64,000 bases of DNA from CAVQBL01 sp963710715. Lineage in GTDB: Bacteria > Pseudomonadota > Gammaproteobacteria > DSM-16500. Shown here piece by piece: positions 19,121-28,725 of this stretch (position 1 is the stretch's first letter; each line of letters starts with the position of its first letter). Where the stretch lies: assembly GCA_963710715.1 (NCBI GenBank), contig CAVQBL010000005.1, positions 1 through 64,000 of the forward strand, given 5' to 3'. The translations under genes and the position numbers were made by a program. The notes below the pieces were generated by a model that searched no databases, had not been told where the DNA came from, and saw only the letters and a list, made by a program, of their open reading frames with translations.

Positions 19121-19867
19121 CTACCCTGCCGACTTCCATTTTACCGCAACACCATTTGAGTAGCGTAAATCAACATACTCAACATCAGCCGCCCGATTCC
19201 CTACAATCTTTGGGTACACTTTCACAAAATGGCTGATACGAGTCAAGACATCTTTGTACCCAATGTTTAATTTCATTCCATTGTTTAATATAAGTAACCA
19301 AGATTGTGATGGGGTTAACTCTAAACGAGCCACCCTAAAATGCAAAGAGGTAAGTAAATTATTTATTTGTAAAAAGTATTGCGCCAGTAGCATTTGTTGC
19401 CCTTCTGGCCCCACCAGCTGAGGTAACTCCGTTTTAGACACTCCATGTGTTGGATTAAATAATTCACCCCTGGAGCTCAATATGCTTTTATCATTCCAGC
19501 GTGCAATAGCATTTTTTTCAAGTACAGTGACTAAAATTTGGTCTGGCCAAATACGACGTACAGCGATTTCAGATACCCATGGTAATTGTTTTAACTTATT
19601 CTTGATGGCATCAACATCGACGGCAAAAAAACCATGACTTACAAACGGCATTACGGATGAGCGGACTTCTTCATAATCGAGATGATGCAATCCTGCTACT
19701 TTTACTGTTTTGATTGGAAAATATTGTGCTTGCTTAAATTGGTTCACTGCAAAATAAGTGCAAATGGCTAACACAATAAAACAAGTCATTTTCATGAGTA
19801 GGGGCCATGAAAATTTTAACTTGTTATTCCGTTTCTTAACGCGACTGATCATCCTTTGTTCACTCAT
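19121..19867 (-). CDS. ftsQ: Cell-division protein FtsQ
   Basis: This bitopic protein links early and late division proteins with FtsB and FtsL. A basic N-terminus (about 20 residues with RVKKRNNKLK) precedes one membrane segment (about 25-43). The POTRA domain follows (IKTVKVAGLHHLDYEEVR), then the FtsQ domain (QILVTVLEKNAIARWND). It has 248 residues. In many gammaproteobacteria ddl lies between murB and ftsQ; here only a repeat copy does. Confidence 0.93.
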   Translation of the reverse strand: MSEQRMISRVKKRNNKLKFSWPLLMKMTCFIVLAICTYFAVNQFKQAQYFPIKTVKVAGLHHLDYEEVRSSVMPFVSHGFFAVDVDAIKNKLKQLPWVSEIAVRRIWPDQILVTVLEKNAIARWNDKSILSSRGELFNPTHGVSKTELPQLVGPEGQQMLLAQYFLQINNLLTSLHFRVARLELTPSQSWLLILNNGMKLNIGYKDVLTRISHFVKVYPKIVGNRAADVEYVDLRYSNGVAVKWKSAG

Positions 19868-19874
19868 TTAAATT

Positions 19875-19975
19875 CGTCATTGCGAGGAGTGCTTTTTACG
19901 ACGAAGCAATCCAGGGGAATATTGTAGAGCTCTTCTGGATTGCTTCGCCCGCAAAAAACGCGGGCTCGCAATGAC
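19875..19975. repeat. REP/MITE-like palindromic repeat, full copy
   Basis: This full 101-bp copy starts CGTCATTGCGAGGAG and ends GGGCTCGCAATGACG. The inner CAATCCAGG and CTGGATTG arms face each other. It fills the murB-ftsQ gap, ending one base before the murB stop codon. Confidence 0.92.
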
Positions 19976-19976
19976 G

Positions 19977-20894
19977 TTATCTGCTTGCCTTTCCTATGAT
20001 ATGCACTTCAGGAATTAAACGTATTCCATGTTTTTGCTCAACGATGTGAGCTACTTTTCCAATCAATGTTTCAATATCAGCTGCTGTAGCATTTCCTTCA
20101 TTAATAAAAAAGTTAGCGTGTTTTTCTGACACACGTACACCGCCAACTGCCATCCCTTTCAATCCAGATTGTTCAATCAAGCGTGCAGCATAATTATTCG
20201 GTGGATTACGAAATACGGATCCGCAATTGGGTAAACTGGTTGGTTGTGACATATTCCGCTTCTCAATCAAATTGCGAATATCGGCCAGTAATTGTTCCTT
20301 ATCATTTCCTGGCTTGAGTTCAAAATAACCTGCTACAAACCATTCATTAGATGGTCCTTTCACGTGACGATAACTGACTTGATATTCTGCAGCAGAACGT
20401 AATTGTTTCTTTCCCGATTGATTAATGGTTTCAACTTGATAAATACATTGCCATGTTTCACCACCATAACAACCTGCATTCATTGCCAATGCACCACCGA
20501 CAGTGCCAGGAATTCCAGCCATAAATTCCAAACCTTTTAATCCTAAACGCGCTGTGTAACGTGCGATTTGCGCACAAGAAACACCGGCCTCAGCCCGAAC
20601 TTGGTGCGGTGTGAGCATGGTTATTTCATGCAATGCGCCCTGAGTCACAATTACAGTACCATCCACACCCCCATCACGAATGAGTACATTGCTACCTAAT
20701 CCTAACCAAAGCAGTGGCATATTCTTAGGCAATTGTGATAAAAAACATTCGAGATCTTTTGCATCTGCAGGAATATAAACGTAATCTGCAGGCCCACCTA
20801 CCCGCCAAGATGTATACTGAGCTAATGCTTGGTTTGGCAGCAAGCGTCCGCGTGTTGCTTGCAAAATTTCCGTTAATGTGGCACTTTTCATCAT
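19977..20894 (-). CDS. murB: UDP-N-acetylenolpyruvoylglucosamine reductase MurB
   Basis: This FAD enzyme makes UDP-MurNAc. FAD-binding motifs are present in order: SWRVGGPADYVYIP, LGLGSNVLIRDGGVDG and GIPGTVGGALAMNAG. The catalytic region SCGSVFRNPP supplies the proton-donating Ser. The YQVSYRH segment and the short single-domain length (305 residues) fit the compact MurB type. It overlaps murC by 4 nt. Confidence 0.95.
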   Translation of the reverse strand: MMKSATLTEILQATRGRLLPNQALAQYTSWRVGGPADYVYIPADAKDLECFLSQLPKNMPLLWLGLGSNVLIRDGGVDGTVIVTQGALHEITMLTPHQVRAEAGVSCAQIARYTARLGLKGLEFMAGIPGTVGGALAMNAGCYGGETWQCIYQVETINQSGKKQLRSAAEYQVSYRHVKGPSNEWFVAGYFELKPGNDKEQLLADIRNLIEKRNMSQPTSLPNCGSVFRNPPNNYAARLIEQSGLKGMAVGGVRVSEKHANFFINEGNATAADIETLIGKVAHIVEQKHGIRLIPEVHIIGKASR

Positions 20895-22345
20895 GATGCT
20901 GAAGTACTCATGGTTGCTTGTGGAACAGATTCGTGTAAATTCGTCGCCGCAAGATGTGAAGCCAACGCACCAATATTACCCGCCCCTTGCATTAATAACA
21001 CATCACCATCTTTTAATGTGTCCTGCAACATATTCGCTAACTGATGATGCTGCTCAACAAAAATAGGACTTATTTTACTACGCTCGCGCATGACGCGCAC
21101 CAAAGAAGCGCCATCCGCTCCTTCGATATAAGCTTCTCCCGCAGAGTAAATATCGAGTAACAATAACATATCGGGCTTAGTTAATACGTCACAAAAATCC
21201 ATAAATAAATCGCGTGTACGCGTGTAACGGTGCGGTTGATAAACCATCACTAAACGTCGCTCCGGCCAGCTTTGACGTGCAGCGAGTAATGTTGCAGCAA
21301 TTTCACGTGGGTGATGGCCATAATCATCAATGAGCGTCACCACTCCCCCTTTCTTCAAGGTAAAATCTCCACAAATCTGAAAGCGACGACCGATACCAGC
21401 AAAGTTCGCTAAAGCACGCGTAATAGCTTGATCAGAAATTTTTAATTCCGTTGCCACAGCAATTGCTGCAAGTGAATTTAAAACATTATGTCTGCCTGGC
21501 AAATTTAAAGTAATTTCGAGCTTTTTCATACCCTGCGGACGTTCAGCAGTAAAGTGCATTTTTGTTCCCACTTGCCGAATGTTTGTCGCTTTAAAATCAG
21601 CATCTGCAGTAAACCCATACGTGACCATGGGTCGTGATACTTGAGGTAATATTTCACGTACAACAGGATCATCAACGCAAAGCACTGCTAAGCCATAAAA
21701 AGGTAAGCGATGTAAAAAATCGATAAAAGCTTGTTGTAATTCAGCAAAATTATTGTGATACGTACCCATATGGTCAGCATCAATATTGGTTACTATTGAA
21801 ATCATTGGTTTGAGATACAAAAAGGAAGCATCACTTTCATCTGCTTCTGCCACCAATAGGCGACCATTACCTAAACGTGCATTACTGCCAGCGCTATTCA
21901 AGCGTCCACCAATAACAAATGTGGGATCCAAACCTTCTTCTGCCGCAATACTTGTCACTAAACTCGTCGTTGTTGTTTTGCCATGTGTACCTGCGATTGC
22001 AATGCCATAACGAAATCGCATCAACTCACCCAACATTTCCGCACGTGGAACAATAGGAATATGCGCTTCTCGCGCTTTCACTAATTCAACATTATTGAAA
22101 TCGATAGCAGAAGAACGCACCACTACATCTGCATTTTTAACATATTCTGCTTGATGCCCTTTATAAATTTCTGCGCCAATTGAACGCAAATGCTTGGTTA
22201 ATGCATTTTCTGATAAATCAGAACCCGAAACTTTATAACCTTGAGACAATAGCACTTCAGCGATACCGCCCATGCCTGCTCCACCGATACCGACAAAATG
22301 TATACGTTTAATTCGACCCATTTCATATGCTGTGTTCAAGCGCAA
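20891..22345 (-). CDS. murC: UDP-N-acetylmuramate-L-alanine ligase MurC
   Basis: MurC adds L-Ala to UDP-MurNAc, the first peptide-stem step. The Rossmann start HFVGIGGAGMGGIAEVL is followed by the ATP loop GTHGKTTTTSL, central-domain SDASFLYLKP and DDYGHHPREI. The 484-residue length is normal. It overlaps murG by 10 nt, implying translational coupling. Confidence 0.96.
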   Translation of the reverse strand: MRLNTAYEMGRIKRIHFVGIGGAGMGGIAEVLLSQGYKVSGSDLSENALTKHLRSIGAEIYKGHQAEYVKNADVVVRSSAIDFNNVELVKAREAHIPIVPRAEMLGELMRFRYGIAIAGTHGKTTTTSLVTSIAAEEGLDPTFVIGGRLNSAGSNARLGNGRLLVAEADESDASFLYLKPMISIVTNIDADHMGTYHNNFAELQQAFIDFLHRLPFYGLAVLCVDDPVVREILPQVSRPMVTYGFTADADFKATNIRQVGTKMHFTAERPQGMKKLEITLNLPGRHNVLNSLAAIAVATELKISDQAITRALANFAGIGRRFQICGDFTLKKGGVVTLIDDYGHHPREIAATLLAARQSWPERRLVMVYQPHRYTRTRDLFMDFCDVLTKPDMLLLLDIYSAGEAYIEGADGASLVRVMRERSKISPIFVEQHHQLANMLQDTLKDGDVLLMQGAGNIGALASHLAATNLHESVPQATMSTSAS

Positions 22346-23427
22346 ATCTCCTTACAAATTCTCCACACATGATGTGTTGCATCTGTCTGCCGTAATGCAT
22401 ATGCTGCTTGGGCCATATCCAAACGCCTTTTTGGCATTGCATCAAACTCTTTAAGTGTCTCTATCAAAACTTCATCCGTTAACGATGCTTGTTGAATTAA
22501 TAGTGCAGCTTGGTGTTTTACCATGTAATTTGCATTTGCCGTTTGATGGTCATCCACCGAGTGCGGATACGGTATCAAAATAGCACCAAGTCCTGCTGCA
22601 CACAACTCAGAAATCGTTAATGCCCCAGCACGGCATAATACTACATCTGCCCATGCGTATGCCTTATCCATATCTGAAATAAATGCTTTAATTTCTGCTT
22701 TCACGCCAGCCGCTTGATACGCTTGACGGGTCTCTTCGAAATGTCGTTCGCCTGTTTGATGATAAACTTGCGGACGCTGCAGAGAGGGTATTTTAGCTAA
22801 AACACGAGGAACCATTTCATTAATTACTTTAGCGCCTAAACTGCCCCCTAAAACTAACAGGCGCATTTGTGAATCACTCGTCATACTCTCGTCAAATCGC
22901 GCAACCGGTCCGGGTAGTTCAGCAATTTCTTTACGCAATGGATTGCCTACAGTCACAACATTCTTACGTCGTGAAAATGTATTTGGAAAACCTTCTAACA
23001 CCTTGGTTGCTATGCGTGCTAACCATTGATTCGTCAGGCCCACCTTGGCATTTTGCTCATGCACTACCAAAGGATAACGCAATAACCAACTCGCAACACC
23101 ACCCGGCCCACTCACAAAGCCACCCATGCCTAAAACAACATCCGGTTTAAATTGATGAATGATATGAAGTGCTTGAATAATTGCGACGAGTAAACGCCAT
23201 GGCATAAGCAATTTATCTATCAAGTCCTTGCCTCGTAAACCACTAATAGAAATAAAATGCATGGGAAAGGAAGCTTCGGGTACTAGACGCGCTTCAAGCC
23301 CTTTGCGCGTACCTAGCCAATCGACTTGTGTGCCTTGCTCACGTAATAGCTTTGCAACTGCCAAGCCAGGAAAAACATGGCCGCCAGTTCCACCTGCCAT
23401 AATTAGTACTTTTTTTAATTTGCTCAT
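22336..23427 (-). CDS. murG: Lipid II-forming GlcNAc transferase MurG
   Basis: This peripheral membrane glycosyltransferase makes lipid II from lipid I. The glycine-rich loops GGTGGHVFPGLAVA (residues 12-25) and VLGMGGFVSGPGG, the third G-loop LGGSLGAKVINE, and the donor-binding CRAGALTISELCAAGL are present. It has 363 residues. A full repeat copy separates it from ftsW. Confidence 0.96.
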   Translation of the reverse strand: MSKLKKVLIMAGGTGGHVFPGLAVAKLLREQGTQVDWLGTRKGLEARLVPEASFPMHFISISGLRGKDLIDKLLMPWRLLVAIIQALHIIHQFKPDVVLGMGGFVSGPGGVASWLLRYPLVVHEQNAKVGLTNQWLARIATKVLEGFPNTFSRRKNVVTVGNPLRKEIAELPGPVARFDESMTSDSQMRLLVLGGSLGAKVINEMVPRVLAKIPSLQRPQVYHQTGERHFEETRQAYQAAGVKAEIKAFISDMDKAYAWADVVLCRAGALTISELCAAGLGAILIPYPHSVDDHQTANANYMVKHQAALLIQQASLTDEVLIETLKEFDAMPKRRLDMAQAAYALRQTDATHHVWRICKEICA

Positions 23428-23441
23428 AACCTAGACCTGCT

Positions 23442-23544
23442 CGTCATTGCGAGGAGTGCTCTTTACGACGAAGCAATCCAGAGAACACTGCAACGTTCTC
23501 CTGGATTGCCACGCCCCGCAAAGAGCGCGGGGCTCGCAATGACG
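23442..23544. repeat. REP/MITE-like palindromic repeat, full copy
   Basis: A full 103-bp copy starts CGTCATTGCGAGGAG and ends GGGGCTCGCAATGACG, with a GCCCCGC/GCGGGGC inner stem in the right half. It fills the ftsW-murG gap of the operon. Confidence 0.92.
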
Positions 23545-23557
23545 CTATAATTTACCA

Positions 23558-24712
23558 TTACCTCAACGCCAACATGCGATTTTCATAATCAATGCGCAAT
23601 AATACCGCAATCACAATAAAGTTTACCAACATACTACTCCCACCATAGCTCATTAAAGGTAGAGTTAACCCTTTTGTCGGCAAAATACCCGAGTTAACAC
23701 CCACGCTCACAGTAAACTGAATCGCAATCCATAAGCCAAATCCATAAGCCAGAAAGCCTGCAAAATGTTGCCCTAATTGCTGCGCACGCTTACCAATGAA
23801 TAAAATACGTGTCACTAACAAACAAAATAAACCAACCACTGCCAACATACCCAGCAAACCAAATTCTTCTGCAATCACAGCAAATAAAAAATCCGTATGT
23901 GCTTCAGGAAGATAGAATACCTTTTGTATGCTTTTTCCCAATCCAATACCAAACCAACCGCCGCGCCCAAACGCAATCAGCGATTGAGTCAATTGATAGC
24001 CGCTATCATATGCGTTCGCCCAAGGGTTTAAAAACGTGACCAGACGTTCTAAGCGATAAGGAGCCGATATCGCTAACACAGATAATCCCACTAACATAAG
24101 TAGTAGTAAAAGAGTAAAGTTTCTAAGCCGCATCCCAGCTAAAAACATCATGCCTAAGGTGGTCGTGATAATCACCACCGTTGCACCAAAATCAGGTTCG
24201 CGCAGTAACAAAAAACCAACCACGATCAAAATTCCTACCGGTTTTAAAAAACCACTCCAACTGGATTTTATTTCTTCATTACAACGCCACAAATATCCCG
24301 CCATATAAACGATAACAGAAAATTTTGCGACTTCAGAAGCTTGAACGCTGACGGGTCCAATTGCAATCCAGCGTAAACTGCCATTCACAGAATGGCCAAT
24401 CCCTGGGATTAAAACCAAAGCCAACAAAAGAAAAACACCAATCAATAAAAAAGGACCTATTTTTTCCCAAACAGCCACTTCAAATTGAATAACAATACTG
24501 CCTAAGCCTATTCCTAACACGAGATAAATTAATTGCCGATAAAAATAATAAAAAGGCTGATGCAAACGATGATCAGAAACAACGATAGAAGCAGATGCCA
24601 CCATCAGCAAACCCAGAATAATTAAGCAAATGACTGCAAAGATTAACCAACGATCATAAGGTAAATGTGCACCGACAGCGCGACCCGATGAATTTAAATC
24701 AAAATTTGACAT
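23558..24712 (-). CDS. ftsW: Septal peptidoglycan polymerase FtsW (SEDS family)
   Basis: FtsW polymerises lipid II at the septum together with FtsI. About ten membrane segments are visible in 384 residues. SEDS-family landmarks include IGPVSVQASEVAKFSVIVYM, LREPDFGATVV (with the catalytic Asp of the family) and the C-terminal PLMSYGGSSMLVN. It sits 3 nt after murD. Position in the dcw cluster favours FtsW over RodA. Confidence 0.95.
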   Translation of the reverse strand: MSNFDLNSSGRAVGAHLPYDRWLIFAVICLIILGLLMVASASIVVSDHRLHQPFYYFYRQLIYLVLGIGLGSIVIQFEVAVWEKIGPFLLIGVFLLLALVLIPGIGHSVNGSLRWIAIGPVSVQASEVAKFSVIVYMAGYLWRCNEEIKSSWSGFLKPVGILIVVGFLLLREPDFGATVVIITTTLGMMFLAGMRLRNFTLLLLLMLVGLSVLAISAPYRLERLVTFLNPWANAYDSGYQLTQSLIAFGRGGWFGIGLGKSIQKVFYLPEAHTDFLFAVIAEEFGLLGMLAVVGLFCLLVTRILFIGKRAQQLGQHFAGFLAYGFGLWIAIQFTVSVGVNSGILPTKGLTLPLMSYGGSSMLVNFIVIAVLLRIDYENRMLALR

Positions 24713-24715
24713 TTA

Positions 24716-26053
24716 TTACAGTCCCTGAACCAGCGAAGCAAACACTTCACCACGATGCTCAAAGTTATTAAACATGTCAAAGCTCGCGCAAGCAGGAGAA
24801 AGCAATACGCTATCACCGGGTAATGCCAAACTTTCTGCGAGTAACACCGCTTCTTCCATACTTTTAGCAAAACGCGTTTCTACTCTGTCACCAATCACAT
24901 TAGCTAAAATAGTTGCCGCTTCACCAATTAAAATAACGTGACGTGCATATTTTTCTAAAGGCTGCACCAATGGAGAAAAATCTGCATTTTTCCCTACTCC
25001 ACCTGCAATTAAAATTAATTTTCCTGTAATTTCACTCCCCAATCCTTCAATCGCAGCATTCGTAGCACCTACATTCGTACCTTTTGAATCGTTATACCAA
25101 TATACACCATGATGTTCACGTACTAATTGGCAGCGATGTGGCAACCCTTTAAATTTAACTAAGGTGTCCAACATAGCTGACATTGGCAAACCAAATCCAT
25201 AACCAATCGCTAATGAAGCCAATGCATTCGCTTGATAGTGTCTACCTAAAATAGGCAGTTCTCGCACCGGCATTAAGCAATCATTTTCATAGGCTAAATA
25301 CATTTCATTTTGTTTTTTAAGTAAACCAAATTCATTTTGGTGTGGCGCATTCAATGTAAAATGCAATTTGCATTCTTCGTAGTGATCACCACAATCTGTA
25401 TTGGGATCATCGCGATTACAAACTGCTACTTCGCAATCTGAATAAATACGTTTTTTTGCGTGACAATACGCATGTAAATCGGCATATCTATCCATGTGAT
25501 CGGGTGTGACATTTAAAACAGATGCCACTTTAGGCATCAATGAATACGTTGTCTCCAATTGAAAACTGGATAACTCTAAAACAAATACATTAGGACGCGG
25601 TGCGGCCAGTAAATCCAATGCAGGGATACCTAAATTTCCACCGACTTCTACACTTAAACCAGAAGCTTTCGCCATCTCACCGACTAACGTTGTCACAGTA
25701 CTCTTAGCGTTGGTTCCTGTGATTGCAATAACAGGCGCTTTAACTTGACGAGCAAATAATTCAATATCTCCTATGACAGGAATGCCTCGCGCCACTTGTC
25801 GTTGTATGGCGGGTTCTTTAACAGAAATACCTGGGCTCACAATGAGAGTTGCCGCTCGATCTAACAGTGGATCATCTAACGCTCCTAATGTAACAGGAAC
25901 ATTAGGATACTTCTTGGTAAAGTCTGCGAGATGAGGCGGTTTGGGACGACTATCAATGGCTGCAACATTCACTCCCTGTTGCGTCAAATAGCGCACACAA
26001 GATTGCCCTGTCAAACCTAAACCCACTACTACATGTAAGTCACTTGAGCTCAT
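24716..26053 (-). CDS. murD: UDP-MurNAc-L-Ala-D-glutamate ligase MurD
   Basis: MurD adds D-Glu to the peptide stem. The N-terminal VVVGLGLTGQSCVRYL, ATP loop AITGTNAKSTVTTLV, ELSSFQLETT (central domain) and DSKGTNVGAT (C-terminal domain) are all present in 445 residues. It lies 5 nt after mraY and 3 nt before ftsW. Nothing unusual. Confidence 0.96.
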   Translation of the reverse strand: MSSSDLHVVVGLGLTGQSCVRYLTQQGVNVAAIDSRPKPPHLADFTKKYPNVPVTLGALDDPLLDRAATLIVSPGISVKEPAIQRQVARGIPVIGDIELFARQVKAPVIAITGTNAKSTVTTLVGEMAKASGLSVEVGGNLGIPALDLLAAPRPNVFVLELSSFQLETTYSLMPKVASVLNVTPDHMDRYADLHAYCHAKKRIYSDCEVAVCNRDDPNTDCGDHYEECKLHFTLNAPHQNEFGLLKKQNEMYLAYENDCLMPVRELPILGRHYQANALASLAIGYGFGLPMSAMLDTLVKFKGLPHRCQLVREHHGVYWYNDSKGTNVGATNAAIEGLGSEITGKLILIAGGVGKNADFSPLVQPLEKYARHVILIGEAATILANVIGDRVETRFAKSMEEAVLLAESLALPGDSVLLSPACASFDMFNNFEHRGEVFASLVQGL

Positions 26054-26058
26054 TTATA

Positions 26059-27141
26059 CTACCTTAACTTTAAAGTTGCCAAGCCAATTAAAACGAGTAC
26101 AAAAGTAATAATCCAAAAACGTACAATAACACGCGGTTCGGGCCAACCTTTTAATTCGAAATGATGATGTATTGGCGCCATACGAAAAATCCTACGTCCT
26201 GTTAATTTAAACGATGCCACCTGTAGAATCACGGATACAGTTTCTAAAACAAAAACTCCACCCATCACAAAAAAAACAATTTCCTGACGCACAATCACAG
26301 CAATTATTCCCAAGGCAGCGCCTAAAGCTAATGCCCCTACATCTCCCATAAAAACTTGTGCTGGATACGTATTAAACCAAAGAAAGCCTAAACCTGCACC
26401 TACTAAAGCACCACAAAATACAATAATTTCACCTGTGCCTGGCACATAAGGAATCGCTAAATAACTCGCAAAATGTATATTCCCTGTCGCATACGCAAAA
26501 ACACCGAGTGCAGCTGCAACCATGACAGCAGGTAAAATAGCTAAACCATCCAAACCATCTGTTAAATTCACTGCATTACTTGAACCGACAATAACAAAAT
26601 AAGCCACTACAATAAAAAACGGGCCTAAAGGAATCATAGCATGTTTAAAAAAAGGCAAAATTAATTCTGTCTGAACAGGTAATGTCGCTGTGAAATACAA
26701 ATAGCATGCGGCTCCTAAGCCTATCACTGACTGAAAAAAATATTTTCGTCGCGCTGATAATCCGCGACTATTTTTTAACACGAGCTTCAAATAGTCATCC
26801 CACCAACCAATGGCACCAAAACTCAGCGTCACGAGTAGTACGAGCCAGACATACCTGTTGGATAAATCACCCCATAATAATGTACTTAAGGTAATAGTAA
26901 TCAAAATTAAGGTTCCACCCATAGTCGGTGTACCGGCTTTAGAAAAGTGTGTTTGTGGACCATCGGTGCGGACGACTTGACCCACGTGATGCAAGCTTAA
27001 ACGTCGGATCATGCTAGGGCCGATTAATAAAGCAATAGAAAGTGCCGTCAATGCGCATAAGATACAACGCAAAGTAAGATATTCAACTACATGAAACACA
27101 TGAAAGTAATGCGCTAAAAATTCGCTAAGCCAAACGAGCAT
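26059..27141 (-). CDS. mraY: Phospho-MurNAc-pentapeptide transferase MraY
   Basis: MraY transfers phospho-MurNAc-pentapeptide to undecaprenyl phosphate to give lipid I. The 360-residue polytopic protein keeps the catalytic Asp regions (WWDDYLKLVL, NLTDGLDGLAILP, MGDVGALALG) and the basic MAPIHHHFELKGWPE loop. Its start overlaps the end of murE by 17 nt. murF normally lies between these two genes and is absent here. Confidence 0.96.
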   Translation of the reverse strand: MLVWLSEFLAHYFHVFHVVEYLTLRCILCALTALSIALLIGPSMIRRLSLHHVGQVVRTDGPQTHFSKAGTPTMGGTLILITITLSTLLWGDLSNRYVWLVLLVTLSFGAIGWWDDYLKLVLKNSRGLSARRKYFFQSVIGLGAACYLYFTATLPVQTELILPFFKHAMIPLGPFFIVVAYFVIVGSSNAVNLTDGLDGLAILPAVMVAAALGVFAYATGNIHFASYLAIPYVPGTGEIIVFCGALVGAGLGFLWFNTYPAQVFMGDVGALALGAALGIIAVIVRQEIVFFVMGGVFVLETVSVILQVASFKLTGRRIFRMAPIHHHFELKGWPEPRVIVRFWIITFVLVLIGLATLKLR

Positions 27142-28618
27142 ATAAACTCTCCATCACTTCCTCTACATCCTGAAAAGGAATCTTTTCATTCCCGATTTGT
27201 TGGTACGTCTCTGCGCCCTTACCTGCCACTAAAATACAATCGCCAACCGATGCGTATTGTATAACGTCGTAAATCGCTTTAGAACGGTCCTGCTGCACAA
27301 TTATTTTGTTTGGCTCTGAAAATCCTTGCATGATATCAGCAACAATCTGCTGCGAGTTCTCTGTACGTGGGTTATCATCCGTCACTATGACACGATCCGC
27401 AAGCTGTTCAACAATTTTTGCCATGATAGGTCGTTTGCTACGGTCTCTGTCTCCGCCACAACCAAATACACAGTAAAGTTTACCATGGCAATGTTGTCGC
27501 AATGCACTTAATGTTTTTTCTAATGCATCCGGTGTATGTGCATAATCAACAATGACTAAAGGTTGATTTTCACCCCCGAGTGTTTCCATGCGTCCTGGAA
27601 TAGATTTTAACGATGGCATAACTTGCAAGGCGTCTTTAAATGGCATTTTCAACACACACAATGTTGTAAGCGTTGCCAATAAATTACTTAAATTAAATTG
27701 ACCAACGAGTTGAGTATTCAATACCCCTTCTCCCCACGGAGTCACCACGTTGGCACGCATACCAGACAAGCTCGATTGAATTTGTTCCGCTTTGATAATC
27801 GGCAAAGATAAATTGTGATGTGTATCGGTAATGCTGTAACCAAATACATTTTCTTTGACGGTTCTTTCTTTTATTTCTTTGGCTTTTATTTCTTTGGCAA
27901 TCTCACGACCAAATGGGTCGTCCACATTAATCACAGCATTTTTCGAGTATTCAAATAAGCGTTTTTTTGCAGCGCCATACGCTGCCATGGTTCCATGATA
28001 ATCTAAATGATCTTGTGTTAGATTGGTAAAAATGCCCACTTCAAATTCAGTGCCATTTATTCTGCCTTGATCTAAACTGTGCGAGGATACTTCCATCGCA
28101 ATTGCTTCTGCACCTTCTGCATGCAATTTCGCAAAGATTTTTTGCAAAGTCACTGCATCGGGCGTCGTTAAACTCCCTGCAGTCAAATTGCCATACATAC
28201 CACTACCTAAAGTACCAATCACACCGCAAGGCACATTTAATTGTTGCAAGGAAGCTGCAATAAAATGTGAACAAGAGGTTTTTCCATTCGTCCCCGTCAC
28301 GCCATTCATGCGCATTGACTTGGCGGGGTAACCATAAAAACGCGCAGCCATTTCACCGACTTTTTTTTGCAAATTAGGCATAGAAATAATGGGCACAGAA
28401 CCTTGCCATTCTATTTTAAAATTTTCAGCATCTAATAAAATAGCACGCGCACCTTTTTGCATCGCATCTGCAATAAATTTACGGCCATCCAAATGTGTGC
28501 CTTGATAGGCGAAAAATAAACTCCCTGGTTTGACTTGGCGGCTATCTAACGTTAAATCATTAATCTCAAGGTTGAGTTGAGTAGCGGGGTTTTCATTGAG
28601 GAGTTGGCCTAAAATCAT
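27125..28618 (-). CDS. murE: UDP-MurNAc-tripeptide synthetase MurE (meso-DAP adding)
   Basis: MurE adds the third stem residue. The ATP loop GVTGTNGKTSCSHF is near residues 108-121. The specificity motif DNPRTEN indicates meso-diaminopimelate rather than lysine. The substrate-binding LTTPDAVTLQK and EVSSHSLDQGR are present, and 497 residues is normal. It runs directly into mraY with a 17-nt overlap, without murF. Confidence 0.96.
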   Translation of the reverse strand: MILGQLLNENPATQLNLEINDLTLDSRQVKPGSLFFAYQGTHLDGRKFIADAMQKGARAILLDAENFKIEWQGSVPIISMPNLQKKVGEMAARFYGYPAKSMRMNGVTGTNGKTSCSHFIAASLQQLNVPCGVIGTLGSGMYGNLTAGSLTTPDAVTLQKIFAKLHAEGAEAIAMEVSSHSLDQGRINGTEFEVGIFTNLTQDHLDYHGTMAAYGAAKKRLFEYSKNAVINVDDPFGREIAKEIKAKEIKERTVKENVFGYSITDTHHNLSLPIIKAEQIQSSLSGMRANVVTPWGEGVLNTQLVGQFNLSNLLATLTTLCVLKMPFKDALQVMPSLKSIPGRMETLGGENQPLVIVDYAHTPDALEKTLSALRQHCHGKLYCVFGCGGDRDRSKRPIMAKIVEQLADRVIVTDDNPRTENSQQIVADIMQGFSEPNKIIVQQDRSKAIYDVIQYASVGDCILVAGKGAETYQQIGNEKIPFQDVEEVMESLYARLA

Positions 28619-28725
28619 AATAAAAAGTCTGCTTTAATGTCCCCCCTTTGAAAGGCATTGTTGCATAAATTAGCTGAGCAGGGGGCTTCTTAGGCGAACA
28701 GTATATAGATTTTTTTATTTTGGAA

